From assembly GCA_030765055.1 (NCBI GenBank), contig CM060958.1, forward strand, positions 362,001 through 426,000: 64,000 bases of DNA. The letters run 5' to 3'. The notes beneath the pieces are model-generated. The model did not search any database. It worked only from the letters and a program-made list of their open reading frames with translations, and had not been told where the DNA came from. The DNA is from Mantis religiosa (lineage: Eukaryota; Arthropoda; Insecta; Mantodea; Mantidae). A program made the translations under genes and the position numbers. Position 1 is the stretch's first letter; each line of letters opens with the position of its first letter. Positions 44,333-54,507 of the stretch are shown here, in pieces.

Positions 44333-45002
44333 ATACATTAAAAATGGTCACCAATACACAGGTTCTCAGAAATGCATATTTTGCTCAAGTCCACAGTCAT
44401 ATTTGGTATGTAATAATATTTTGGGGTATAGCAACTGGCTGGGAAGAGGTATTTAAAATGCAGAAGCGTGCAATAAGAATAATGATGGGTAAGATGGTAG
44501 GGAGTTGCTTAAAATCTTAAAGATTATGCCTGTGGCCTGTATATACATACAGAAGTAATATACTACATTTGATCACATAAATATAAACTTTCCGAAAATT
44601 CACAGTTACATGACTATTGTACACGTCAGATAATTTACATATTCAACACTTCAGGACTAACCCAGCCAAAAAAAGTGCACACCACATTGGAATAATTCTG
44701 TATAACAAACTGCCTACCTTGCTTAAAAACATAAAAGATCTAAATGTATTAAAAAAAAATGCTTAGTTCATTCCTATTAGTTCATTCATTTTATACAGTT
44801 GCAGAGTTCCTGGAAATGTGATTATGTAAAATATAATAGTTAATGTTAATACTCTCTAACCATAAAAATAATTTTATGTTGTATAGTTTTAGTTAGGAAT
44901 AGGATTTTACTGTATGTGTTCTTGTAATTTTTATTTGTTTTTTCTTTACAAAGCCATAAAAATGTAATTTTTAAGTGCTGAATAAATACTACTACTATAT
45001 AT
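44333..45002 (+). pseudogene. L2/CR1-like LINE, C-terminal region and 3' UTR (after gypsy insertion)
   Basis: Resumes with AYFAQVHSHIWYVIIFWG and KMQKRAIRIMMG, typical of the RT C-terminal region. A decayed ILYNKLPTLLKN segment, the 3' UTR and a short (ACT)n tail at about 44985-44996 follow. Colinear with 37395-38196 when the gypsy element and one ATAC are removed. Confidence 0.88.
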
Positions 45003-45735
45003 AAAGTCTAAAATCTTAAAAACTGCAATTAAAAATGGATATGGAAAAAGACTTGTAGATAAAAACTAAAAGCATTCAACTTAAACAACAGAAAACTCAC
45101 AGCTATTTCACCAAAGAAACAAGAAATTAGATTTGCTAAATTTACTTACCACCCCTGGGCTACAAAAAAGTTCCAAAAGATATTCAAGAAATACAGTATA
45201 ACATTGGCACCAAAAACAATTACAACATTAAAAACCTACTGAACAGTAATAATACTGATAAGATAAAACCTGAAGAAAGGTCAGGCATTTACAAGATTAA
45301 ATGTAAAAACTGTGAAAAAACATGCATTGGGAGGACAAAAAGAAATATAGGCACTAGAGAGAAAGAACATTTTAGTCACTTTAAGATACAATAGCAGCTC
45401 ATTTCTGTTCTGAAAATCATGAGACTGAAGATACCACCAAATTACTAAAAGACGTACAAAAACATAGTGAACTCGTCATGGGAGAGAATATACATAGAAA
45501 AACATAAAAACCAACTAATGAACTTCGAAATCCGTCAGAAGACAACCCCATATTTAAAGTCATTACAAAATCAACAGATGACAGCAGCAACACCAGAACT
45601 ACCCTCACCACTGGATCAAGCTTTAGTCGCATGAGAGCTAATGATGCAAACGATGGTTCGCGAAACATGTCCTCAATATAGGTACATAAGTTAAACTAAT
45701 GTGTAATAAATACAACTCATCTATAATTTAATAGT
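45003..45735 (+). mobile_element. PLE family A, plus-strand copy, decayed
   Basis: 5'-truncated in the linker (KTAIKNGYGK), then KFTYHPWATKKF, the GIY-YIG domain with frameshifts and a deletion near 45390. A ribozyme-like region (45637-45680, CTAATGA, GAAA) follows and the 3' terminus. The usual tail is absent or replaced. Directly abuts the LINE 3' tail. Confidence 0.88.
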
Positions 45736-45784
45736 TCCTTCTTCGTTGATTAATCTTGAATTCTGGATCATATGAAAACAAGAA

Positions 45785-46050
45785 TACATTATTAAAATTA
45801 GGCAAATGAGTCAGCCTTGTATACACCTTTCTCCACTTACATGTTTTTTATGAAGACTAGTTTCTGGGAACTTCTTGTTTATCCTAAGTTTTGTGGTCGA
45901 CCACAGAACAGAGGATAGGGAAGAAGTTCCCAGAAACTAGTCTCCATAAAAAACTTGCAAGTGGAGAAAAGCATGTACAAGTTTGACTCATTTGCCTAAT
46001 TTTAATAACAATAGTATTCTACTTCTGAAATACTTCTTTTTATTCTATAT
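45785..46050. mobile_element. PLE family G, short inverted pair
   Basis: 3'-terminal arms of PLE-G in opposite orientation meet at the palindrome GTGGTCGACCAC (45892-45903). The plus arm has the ribozyme stem II GGGAA/TTCCC and GAAA but a CAGAGGA core, then the same end as at 19830-19900. Confidence 0.8.
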
Positions 46051-46147
46051 AAAAATAAATTAGTTTAGTGAATTGCATGCAACTGATAGATTTATACTTT
46101 ATCTGAATTGTATTCAAAATATTCACTGAGTAGGTACAACTTATTTT

Positions 46148-47782
46148 AAAAATTATTTGTGGTTGGTTTATTGACACTCGTCACTTACTTTTTCATATAT
46201 TTATGAGAGACTAGTTTCAAAGGCCCTGGCCTCCATTTTCAATCTCTTCCCAACTGGCAACTGTTGTTATCTGCTCTCTCTGGTGGTGGAACTATGAACT
46301 TTTTTGTCAAATTATCTGCTGGCGGGATTTCAAAGTTCATTACGCGATCCTTATTTTTCCAGATGAATATGTTCTCCCATGTTGTCAATCTATTTTGGTT
46401 TATCACTCCTTTTAATAATTTTGGATTTGGATCAATGTCATGGTTTTCATTCCAAAAATGAAATGCTACTGCTGACTTGTCTTCTTGTTTCAATCTGATG
46501 TTTCTAAAGTGTTCTTTGACTCTGGTTTTTAAATTTCATTTTGTTTGACCTATGTAGCATTTTTCACAATTCTTGCAATTTATTTGGTATATTCCAGATT
46601 TGTTACCTGAAGGAATTTCATCTTTTGTTTTTGAATTTAGTAATTTTAAAATTGAGTATCTATTAGTAGGTGCCAAGATGATATTTTGTTCCTTGAATAT
46701 CTTTTTAAATTTATTAAATGTTTTTGGATGATATGTGAATGAACTGAATATGCTGTTGCTTTCTTTTTCTTTAATAAATGTGGTTGTTTCCTTAATGGTT
46801 TTCTTTAGTTTAGATTTTCTAATTTTCTTCAACACCAAACTTTTGTTGTATCCGTTTTCTTCTGCTATGTGTATTATTGCTTTTTGTTCCTTGAAATATT
46901 CTTCTTTTTCCATGGGTATGTTGACTAGTCTGTGTGTAAGTCTGTGTACACACAGACTAGTCAACATACCCATGGAAAAAGAAGAATATTTCAAGGAACA
47001 AAAAGCAATAATACACATAGCAGAAGAAAACGGATACAACAAAAGTTTGGTGTTGAAGAAAATTAGAAAATCTAAACTAAAGAAAACCATTAAGGAAACA
47101 ACCACATTTATTAAAGAAAAAGAAAGCAACAGCATATTCAGTTCATTCACATATCATCCAAAAACATTTAATAAATTTAAAAAGATATTCAAGGAACAAA
47201 ATATCATCTTGGCACCTACTAATAGATACTCAATTTTAAAATTACTAAATTCAAAAACAAAAGATGAAATTCCTTCAGGTAACAAATCTGGAATATACCA
47301 AATAAATTGCAAGAATTGTGAAAAATGCTACATAGGTCAAACAAAAAGAAATTTAAAAACCAGAGTCAAAGAACACTTTAGAAACATCAGATTGAAACAA
47401 GAAGACAAGTCAGCAGTAGCATTTCATTTTTGGAATGAAAACCATGACATTGATCCAAATCCAAAATTATTAAAAGGAGTGATAAACCAAAATAGATTGA
47501 CAACATGGGAGAACATATTCATCTGGAAAAATAAGGATCGCGTAATGAACTTTGAAATCCCGCCAGCAGATAATTTGACAAAAAAGTTCATAGTTCCACC
47601 ACCAGAGAGAGCAGATAACAACAGTTGCCAGTTGGGAAGAGATTGAAAATGGAGGCCAGGGCCTTTGAAACTAGTCTCTCATAAATATATGAAAAAGTAA
47701 GTGACGAGTGTCAATAAACCAACCACAAATAATTTTTATATTAATTTTGACGTCACTGTTACTAAATTCCTCCAAACACACA
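46148..47782. mobile_element. PLE family C, 1.6-kb near-perfect palindrome
   Basis: Left (minus) and right (plus) arms of about 780 bp appear identical wherever I compared them, with the centre near 46943 (GTCTGTGTACACACAGAC). Each encodes linker and GIY-YIG (SGIYQINCKNCEKCYIGQT, KEHFRNIRLK). Only the right arm has the tail (CACTGT 47754-47759). ACAACTTATTTT flanks it at 46136-46147 and 47783-47794, an exact 12-bp duplication. Intron 7. Confidence 0.96.
46970..47646 (+). pseudogene. PLE-C linker and GIY-YIG endonuclease, right arm
   Basis: Coding part of the right arm: RLVNIPMEKEEYFKEQKAI, KSNSIFSSFTYHPKTFNKF-like linker, then the GIY-YIG domain and C-terminus to NNSCQLGRD. The open frame extends left of 46970 only because it reads the antisense of the mirror arm. 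RT is missing, so it cannot be an active element. The same product is encoded on the minus strand at 46239-46915. Confidence 0.9.
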
Positions 47783-47794
47783 ACAACTTATTTT

Positions 47795-48194
47795 GCTTAA
47801 AGAATTTGTCAAGTTCTCCCTTAATCCTATTTACAAAGGGTATGTCTTTTAATTGACTTAGCAAGTTGTTATATAATTTTAAACTCATATACTTGCTGCG
47901 GTTTTTCTGGCAAATTTTGTTTTGGACATGACAATCTTAGGGGAAGCTAGTGGACCACATTTTATTGTAGCAACGGTGTGAGTTCCCAACATAGGTTGCT
48001 TTGGTGAATGGTAATGCATGATCTGCAGCACCTCCTGGCCTGATCTTCACCAATTGAGTTTAAAAATGCAATGAACACATCATCAGTCATAGATTGAAGC
48101 TGTTTGTGTGATATTGTTTCATCCATGTTTAACAAAAAAAAAGAAAGTGTTTTTCAGGTTATGGCTGTTCACTACTACATAATATAACTAAACT
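47795..48194 (+). other. Intron 7, unassigned
   Basis: No exon or repeat recognised. Confidence 0.45.
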
Positions 48195-48830
48195 GCAACA
48201 ACATATTCAGTTCATTCACATATCACCCAAAAACATTTAATAAATTTAAAAAGATCTTTAAGGAATAAAATATCATCTTGGCACCTACTAATGGACATTC
48301 AACTTTAAAATTGCTTAGTTCAAAAACAAAAGATGAAATACCATCAGATCCGGAATATACCAAATAAGTTGTAAAAATTGTGAAAAATGCTACATAGGTC
48401 AAACTAAAAGAAATCTAAAAACCAGAGTCAAAGAGCACTTTAGAAACATCAGATTGAAACAAGAAAATAAGTCACCAGTAGTATTTCATTTTTGGAATGA
48501 AATCATGACATTGATCAAAATCCGAAATTGCTATAAGGAGTGATAAACCAAAATAAACTGACATGGGAGAACATATTCATATGGAAAAATAAGGACCCAC
48601 GTAATGAATTTCAAAATCCCACCAGTAAATAATTTGACAAAGAAGTTCATAGTTCTCCGGCCAGAGAGAGAACAGACAACAGATGCTAGTTGGAGAGAGG
48701 TTGAAGATGGAGGCAAAGGCTTCCGAAACTAGTTCCTCAATAATGTAAAAAGTAAGTGACGAAGTGTCAATAAACCGACTACAAATTGTTTTTCCAATTT
48801 TGATGTCACTGTTGCTAAATTCCTCCAATC
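48195..48830 (+). mobile_element. PLE family C, decayed plus-strand copy
   Basis: GIY-YIG region with frameshifts (KRNLKTRVKEHFRNIR visible), ribozyme (48697-48738) and 3' end with TCACTGTTGCTAAATTCCTCC. No inverted arm seen. Confidence 0.88.
48697..48738 (+). ncRNA. Hammerhead-like motif (PLE-C)
   Basis: GAGG-TTGAAGA, stem II GGAGGC/GCTTCC, GAAA, CTAG, TT, CCTC. Stem I has four pairs; the first core base is U instead of C. Confidence 0.6.
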
Positions 48831-48910
48831 ATGCATAACTGAAAAAGTACCCAAGACTTGACCTCAAAATATTGGCAGAATGATTTTGTTGCTAAATACC
48901 TGAGCATTAA

Positions 48911-48932
48911 CTATATATATATATATATATAA
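48911..48932. repeat. (TA)n microsatellite
   Basis: About 11 TA units, 45 bp before the exon 8 acceptor. Confidence 0.95.
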
Positions 48933-48976
48933 ATGAAGTTTGTTAATTTGTCATCTTTGTTTTGATGTATTTGCAG

Positions 48977-49209
48977 GGCGACATTTGGGCAGAAAGTTCT
49001 ATGTTTGGTTTCCTTTGGCATTACTATGCCTGTATGGATGGCGGTGTCTATGACATCACTGAATGGGCTGCATGCCAAGCTGATAATCTTCGCCACCTTC
49101 GTGCCAACACACACACTGTTCAGTACAGGATTGTACTTGGCAAGCAGTCACAACAACAGTCACAAGGTCGGAACAGAACTTCTCATCGTAGTCCTCCAGA
49201 TTCAAACAG
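48977..49209 (+). CDS. DNAJC14: DNAJC14-like, exon 8 (conserved C-terminal block)
   Basis: A 233-base exon after acceptor GATGTATTTGCAG, phase 0 in and phase 2 out, donor GTGAGTTT. It encodes GDIWAESSMFGFLWHYYACM, DGGVYDITEWAACQ and a following polar stretch. The GDFWAESS...DGKVYDITEWAxCQ pattern is the hallmark of DNAJC14 after the zinc-binding region. The last exon (a short polar tail in other family members) was not recognised downstream and may be short or beyond the window. Confidence 0.95.
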
Positions 49210-49387
49210 GTGAGTTTGTGACAACTATACCAAATTTGCTATTTAAAAATGCAACCCAAGCTTACTTACATGACATTCTGTATCACTAGTCTTTCTGTCA
49301 GTTAATTGAGATAAAGCATTTGTAGAAATAGTTTTATCCTCCTAGACAGAGAACAAATGAATAAATTGTAATATTAATATAATTTTG
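49210..49387 (+). other. Intron 8 or downstream sequence
   Basis: No feature recognised. Confidence 0.5.
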
Positions 49388-49771
49388 AGTCAAAGTAGTA
49401 CTCAGTGCTCTATACATTACTAGTGTTTAGCTAGAATGTGTTTCATTAGGACCTACCTAACATCCTCAGCTGATGTCGACTATTGAATGTTGATTTGGTG
49501 AACTCTTCAAAGGCGATAGGGGCATCTCTGTTGGTATTGTGGTGAACTTCAAAGGTAGTGTCAAAATTGAACAGTTTTCCTTCATATTTCTTTTGTGAAT
49601 ATCTTTTACCATGTGGTTAATGCAGTTGGACCCTGAACACTAATTAATAAATGGATTTCTTGTTCTATATCATGATTATCATTCCAAAAATAGTATGCTA
49701 TGGCCGATTTGTCCATTTGTTTGTTCATGAGGTTACTAAAATGCTCTTTAAGCCTAATGTTCAAATTCCTT
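49388..49771 (-). mobile_element. PLE family B 3' fragment, interrupted by PLE-D
   Basis: Minus strand 3' end with ribozyme-like CTGAGGA...GAAACACATT (about 49440-49480) and the KSAIAYYFWNDNHDIEQEIHLL-type C-terminus. Its sequence TTCAAATTCCTT is the target duplicated around PLE-D; little PLE-B sequence continues after 52133. Confidence 0.85.
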
Positions 49772-49828
49772 ATTAACTTTAAAGAGAGTCGATTAATGAC
49801 ACTAAACAACACTTACTTTTAAATTTTT

Positions 49829-49869
49829 CCGGAACATGTTTCTGAGGCTTTGCCTCTATCATCAGCCGG
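49829..49869 (-). ncRNA. Hammerhead ribozyme (PLE-D), left arm
   Basis: CCGG-CTGATGA, stem II GAGGC/GCCTC with AAA loop, GAAA, CATG, TT, CCGG on the minus strand. Core and four-pair stem I intact. Confidence 0.8.
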
Positions 49870-49883
49870 CTCTCGACTGGTTC

Positions 49884-51535
49884 TCATTGGTATAGTTGAC
49901 GATATTTTGTCACAGGTCTCCTCTGGTGGCGGTTCAAGGAACTTGCTGAACAAATCTTTCTGGGGATGTCGAAATTGAATACTTTGTTCCTATTTTTTGA
50001 AATGAAGATTCGTTCCCATGTGGATAGTTCTTGTTTTCCTGATGTATGTTTTAGTAGTTTTGGTTCTGGATTTATGTTGTGGTTTTTTTCCCAAAAATGT
50101 GTGGCAACTGCTGATTTTTCTAATTGTTTATATTTTATGTTTCTAAAGTGTTCCTTTGCTCTTGTTTCTAAATTTCTTTTGGTTTTTCCAATATAAATTT
50201 GACTACAGTCATTGCATTCAATTCGATATATACCAGATTTTTTGTTAGATGGAATGGCATCTTTGTGTTTGAGCAAATTAGGTTTTTTAAGGAGAAATGG
50301 TTGACTGGTGCTAGTTGAATGTTTTGTTTTTTGAAGACTTTTTTGAATTTATCATAGGCCCATGGATGGTAAGTGAATTTTTTGAAAATCATATTAGTTT
50401 CTGTAGCTGAGAGGGTTGTGGTTTCCTTTAGTAGCTTCTTTTTTGCTAAGTTCACTTTTTTGTCCACTAATGATTTGGGAAAGTTATTTTTTTGTGCTAT
50501 TTCAAATATTTTGTTGTATTCTGTTTTGTATTCTTCTGCTGTGAGAGAAATGTTTACCAGTCTGTATGCTAAACTATTGAAGTTTGCCTGTTTGTGGGAT
50601 CTTGGGTTGTAGCCATTAGCTTTTATGTAGTTGTCTGTCTGTGTTGGTTTTCTGTAAATGCCAAAGTTTAGTCTGTTTTTATTCCTCATTATTTTTAGAT
50701 CCAAAATTGGTAAATGCTCATCTTTTTCTATTTCTACAGTGAACTTGATGCTTTTTTCTTGGATATTCAAAAGTTTTAGTGCATCACTGATGTGTTTTTT
50801 TGGTACTATTGCAAAGATGTCATCTACATATCGTTGCCAGAGTTTGAACATCCAAGGGAAACCTTTGTTGATCTTTATTTCTAATGCACTCATGTACAGA
50901 TCGGCCAGGAAGGGTGATAGGGGGTTGCCCATTGCTAACCCTGAAGTTTGGTGGAAATATTTTGTTTGAAACTGGAAGAAATTTTGTTCTATGCATAATT
51001 TCGTTAGTTCGATGTAGTCTGAAATTTCAGGTGATGCCATTCCAAGTGATTTGAGCCATTTTTCTATCAACGGTGGGAGTTGATTAACTGGTATGCTGGG
51101 AAACAGTGATTTAACATCAAACGAGACTAGTGTGTCCTCTTCTTTTAGTTCAGTATCCTTAATGTGTTCTATAAGTTCATAGGTGTTTTTGATGCTTAGG
51201 CTGTCGAATTTTGGAAATGAGTTGAATTTGTTTGTTAGCCACTTTGCAAGTTTGTATGTTGGTGAATTTATACTGCTAACTATAGGTCTCATTGTTATGG
51301 ATGGTTTGTGTATTTTGGGTAAGCCATAAAGTCTAGGTAAGGTTGGGTTATCCGGTTTAACTGCATATTTGTTTGGTATTATGCTTGATTTTGCTATTGT
51401 TTTTTCAAATGACTGTATGCAAGTTTTTAGAGGATTTTTGTTAATGATTTCATATTCATTGTCAGTTAGCATTTTTTCCATTTTTTCAATATAATCTGAT
51501 TCTTCCATTTTCCATTTTTCTATTATGACATTCAA
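49884..51535 (-). pseudogene. PLE-D RT and GIY-YIG polyprotein, one frameshift
   Basis: Minus-strand frame to 50168 (455 residues) with YGLPKIHKPSITMRPI, VSFDVKSLFPSIP (Asp), GLAMGNPLSPFLADLYMS and QRYVDDIFAIV (catalytic DD). The thumb and KKFTYHPWAYDKF linker follow, then a frameshift near 50285. The second frame continues SGIYRIECNDCSQIYIGKT and KEHFRNIKYK (GIY-YIG). Only the N-terminal region and the frame break separate it from an intact protein. The most complete PLE RT here together with PLE-A at 33579. Confidence 0.93.
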
Positions 51536-51982
51536 CTAGCACCAGTCAACCATTTCTCCTTAAAAAACGTAATTTGCTCAAACATCAAAGATGCCATTCC
51601 ATCTAACAAAAAATCTGGTATATATCAAATTGAATGCAATGACTGTAGTCAAATTTATATTGGAAAAACCAAAAGAAATTTAGAAACAAGAGCAAAGGAA
51701 CACTTTAGAAACATAAAATATAAACAATTAGAAAAATCAGCAGTTGCCACACATTTTTGGGAAAAAAACCACAGCATAAGTCCAGAACCAAAACTACTAA
51801 AACATACATCAGGAAAACAAGAACTATCCACGTGGGAACAAATCTTCATTTCAAAAGATAGGAACAAAGTATTCAATTTCGACACCCCCCAGAAAGATTT
51901 GTTCAGCAAGTTCCTTGAACCGCCACCAGAGGAGACCTGCAACAAAATATCGTCAACTACACCAATGAGAACCAGTCGAGAG

Positions 51983-52023
51983 CCGGCTGATGATAGAGGC
52001 AAAGCCTCAGAAACATGTTCCAG
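51983..52023 (+). ncRNA. Hammerhead ribozyme (PLE-D), right arm
   Basis: CCGG-CTGATGA...GAAA-CATG-TT-CCAG; one stem I mismatch relative to the left arm. Predicted cut after T52019. Confidence 0.77.
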
Positions 52024-52321
52024 AAAAATTTAAAAGTAAGTGTTGTTTAGTGTCATTAATCGACTCTCTTTAAAGTTAATTTATCATAACAACACTGTTT
52101 TCAACACTTCCAAGAAAGGAATTCAAATTCCTTTTTAATATTTTTGCGTATCATGGCTGTCCCACAAACAAAAAACAACAAACCATTACTTTAAGGTCAC
52201 CACATATTATTCAACAATGGACCTCATATTTTAAAACACGTACAATCTTGGCCATACTTTCATAACTTCCTTTAAGAGCTACAGAATGTAAAACTGGAAC
52301 AGGTGGAAGTTCCTATGTTAC

Positions 52322-52480
52322 AATGAAGCACAAAATTAATACAATTTTGAGTTGAACTACTACTTATTGCTCCATATATTGCTAGTGTTTACCTAGAACA
52401 CGTTTTGTTAGGAATTTCCTAACATCCTCAACAACATTAGCTTGGAGCATTGAGTACTAGTACTACTCAAAATTATATCA
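52322..52480. mobile_element. PLE family B, short decayed inverted pair
   Basis: Left arm: reverse tail (ACAATGAAGCACAAAATT), 3' end and ribozyme remnant on the minus strand. Right arm: GAGCATTGAGTACTAGTACTACTC on the plus strand. No target duplication recognised. Confidence 0.75.
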
Positions 52481-52973
52481 GATGCAAGTCCGTTAGCATT
52501 ATGAAGTAACACAGCGTTTAAGATGAACTTTGATGAAATCTATAAACAATTGCCAGTCATCTGGATTATGCTCATTTCCTAGCTCACTGATTAAACAATT
52601 GATGTCTATACAGAAACATATATTCTCTTCCATTGAAAAATATATTCCAAATTTCTGATATCTATTTAGAAATTCCGTAATTTTTGTACCAGTCAAAGTA
52701 ATTTCCATTGTTGCAGCCTGGAACCTAGAAGTTCAGGTTCTTCTTTTGACGAATTTAAGTTACTTGTCAAATCATTCAAGTTTATTTGCTTCACAAACTT
52801 TCACTTTCAGAATTTTCTGGTTGAAGGTCAGGATCTTTTGAAGTAGTGGCCTGGTTAAATTGTACAGCATGTTTTCATCTTTTTATTTGTAAGTACTAGC
52901 GTAAGTCGTCATGTAGGATAAAGGATGAGAAACCTATGACATGTGAACTGGTTTTCAATTATGTGTATCTAAC
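52481..52973. other. Unassigned
   Basis: A 69-residue minus-strand frame (52499-52708) has no recognised family. No repeat identified. Confidence 0.45.
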
Positions 52974-52977
52974 ATAT

Positions 52978-53461
52978 TGTGACTTTGTGGGTTCGTGAAA
53001 TGAAAAGTCCAATTGCACCACTTAAAAATGTTCTTTATTTCCACCGACTTACAGTTAAACACTTGCCAATTACACGGAATTGCGTAATGCACACAATTAC
53101 GATCCACCAGTTCGTCCGTTACAATTCAACTGTACGGTCACAATTACGTCAATTCTTCCGTTGCACATACACAGTCTTCTCGTCCTTACACTAGCACTGC
53201 ACTCTTACGCTGATTGCCACGAACTCTGACTGACTCCTCTTGCACGACGTGTTGCTTATATAGGGTCCGCTTGCCGATCTCCATTAGATGAAATATCCCG
53301 TAAGTTCGAGAACACAGGTGGAACAGAAAGAGACGGCGCAGTGATGTTTTTTTGTCCCAGCCATCCCTTCTTAACGCTATAAGACAAACGAGGGGGCGGG
53401 GCGAACGCCGACCCGTCTCCTGCTTGCCCACTCTATAGGGTGTTCCGACGCTCGGGTGACA
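52978..53461 (-). repeat. Solo gypsy LTR, 484 bp
   Basis: TGTGAC...GTGACA with 4-bp duplication ATAT at 52974-52977 and 53462-53465. On the minus strand a CCTATATAAGC TATA box (about 53255-53265) and an AATAAAG signal (about 53040). Its terminus (CACGAACCCACAAAGTCACA) matches the other gypsy LTRs but the body differs, so it is a further family. Confidence 0.93.
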
Positions 53462-53465
53462 ATAT

Positions 53466-53845
53466 CTAAAAATTGTAACATGATGTGCCATTTACAGCGT
53501 CATTTTCAGAATCTACGTGTGAAAATGGACTAAAAACATGTATTATCTTTGCAGAGGTAAATTTAATGTTCATTAGTTATAACCTGCCTCTATTGTGTGC
53601 AGGTATTCAGTAGATCCCATATTTGAATCTCATTCAGGGTGAATAGGCTTTTCCCTTACTGTGGAAGCTGAATAGATTAGAATAGAATCTTTATGGTCAC
53701 ATAACGATTACATTGTGAGCATAAGCTGGTAATCTGGTGACTCGTCAGGTTATATATAAAGCAAGAATTAACATAAAAGAGAAAACTAATTCTAATGTGT
53801 AGATTGTATACAAGGTATTATTTATGCAATATAAATTGTGATTAA
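53466..53845. other. Unassigned
   Basis: No gene or repeat recognised. Confidence 0.45.
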
Positions 53846-54010
53846 TTATAATATTGTGTCATCCATGAATTCTTGTATGGAGTAATATGTCTTATCTAAT
53901 AACATTTCTTTTATACTTTTATTGAACAATTTTGAAGTTTTTATTTCTTTGAATCTTTGAGGCAACTTATATATTTTTATACCCATATAATAGGGTGTTT
54001 TTTCGGTTTG
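53846..54010 (-). pseudogene. LINE ORF2 C-terminal relic
   Basis: The minus strand reads YYMGIKIYKLPQRFKEIKTS, then SIKEMLLDKTYYSIQEFMDD, matching the C-terminal end of L2/CR1/Jockey-type ORF2 proteins (IKIYNKLPxxIK). Nothing of the RT remains. Confidence 0.6.
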
Positions 54011-54507
54011 ATTGAAGACATTAAGAATTGGATGAATTGTTGTTGTTTGAACTGGACGCTTGCAGCTAAAGAAACGTCTTCTCGATGCAGGCATTGTGCA
54101 ACGAATGTCAAGTTGCTACTTGCAAAGAACCAGCAGCCGAATTAGATACGGTGCCTGGGAGAGGAAGCTTGACACATTGATTAGGATAGAATATACGAAA
54201 AAACCTGGGCATGTACACTGGGCATTGGAGCTTCATTTCATTCATTGTCTGTTACGACTTATGTTGAAAGGCATTAAAAAATTATTGCCCTAGGCATTTC
54301 TGAAATGTTTGTTTGCATTTAAATTTTACTGCAGTCCATTATCCATGAATGTCTTAAAATAAGCAATTTGTCATTATATCCTCTCTTGCTGTGCTCATAA
54401 AAGAACAATAAAAATTTGATTTGTAATCTAATTGTTCAATGTTGTTCTGAAAATGTTCCTTAATTACATAGTATAGTATATGGAAAGAACATTTGTATGA
54501 TTATTAA
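54011..54507. other. Unassigned
   Basis: Small plus-strand frames (for example 54060-54293) show no family similarity. Not supported as the missing last exon of the DNAJC14-like gene. Confidence 0.4.

Larger units (their letters stand above)
49772..52121. mobile_element. PLE family D, 2.35-kb inverted unit
   Basis: The long minus-strand arm (49772-51536) has RT, linker, GIY-YIG and ribozyme. A shorter plus-strand arm (51537-52121) carries GIY-YIG, ribozyme and tail (CACTGT 52093-52098). TTCAAATTCCTT flanks it at 49760-49771 and 52122-52133, an exact 12-bp duplication inside PLE-B. The arms are joined near 51537 at ATTCAACTAGCACC. Confidence 0.96.

Noticed and set aside
46735..46970. Hydrophobic N-terminal extension of the PLE-C ORFs, present on both strands
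   Set aside because: It is the antisense translation of the mirror arm reached by reading across the palindrome centre.
53553..53581. Another possible terminal exon (after TATCTTTGCAG near 53553)
   Set aside because: It would add only a few residues before a stop and has no supporting similarity; cannot be distinguished from chance.
54060..54293. Possible last exon of the DNAJC14-like gene
   Set aside because: The acceptor TTGCAG before 54065 would give a stop right after one codon in the required phase, and no family similarity is seen.
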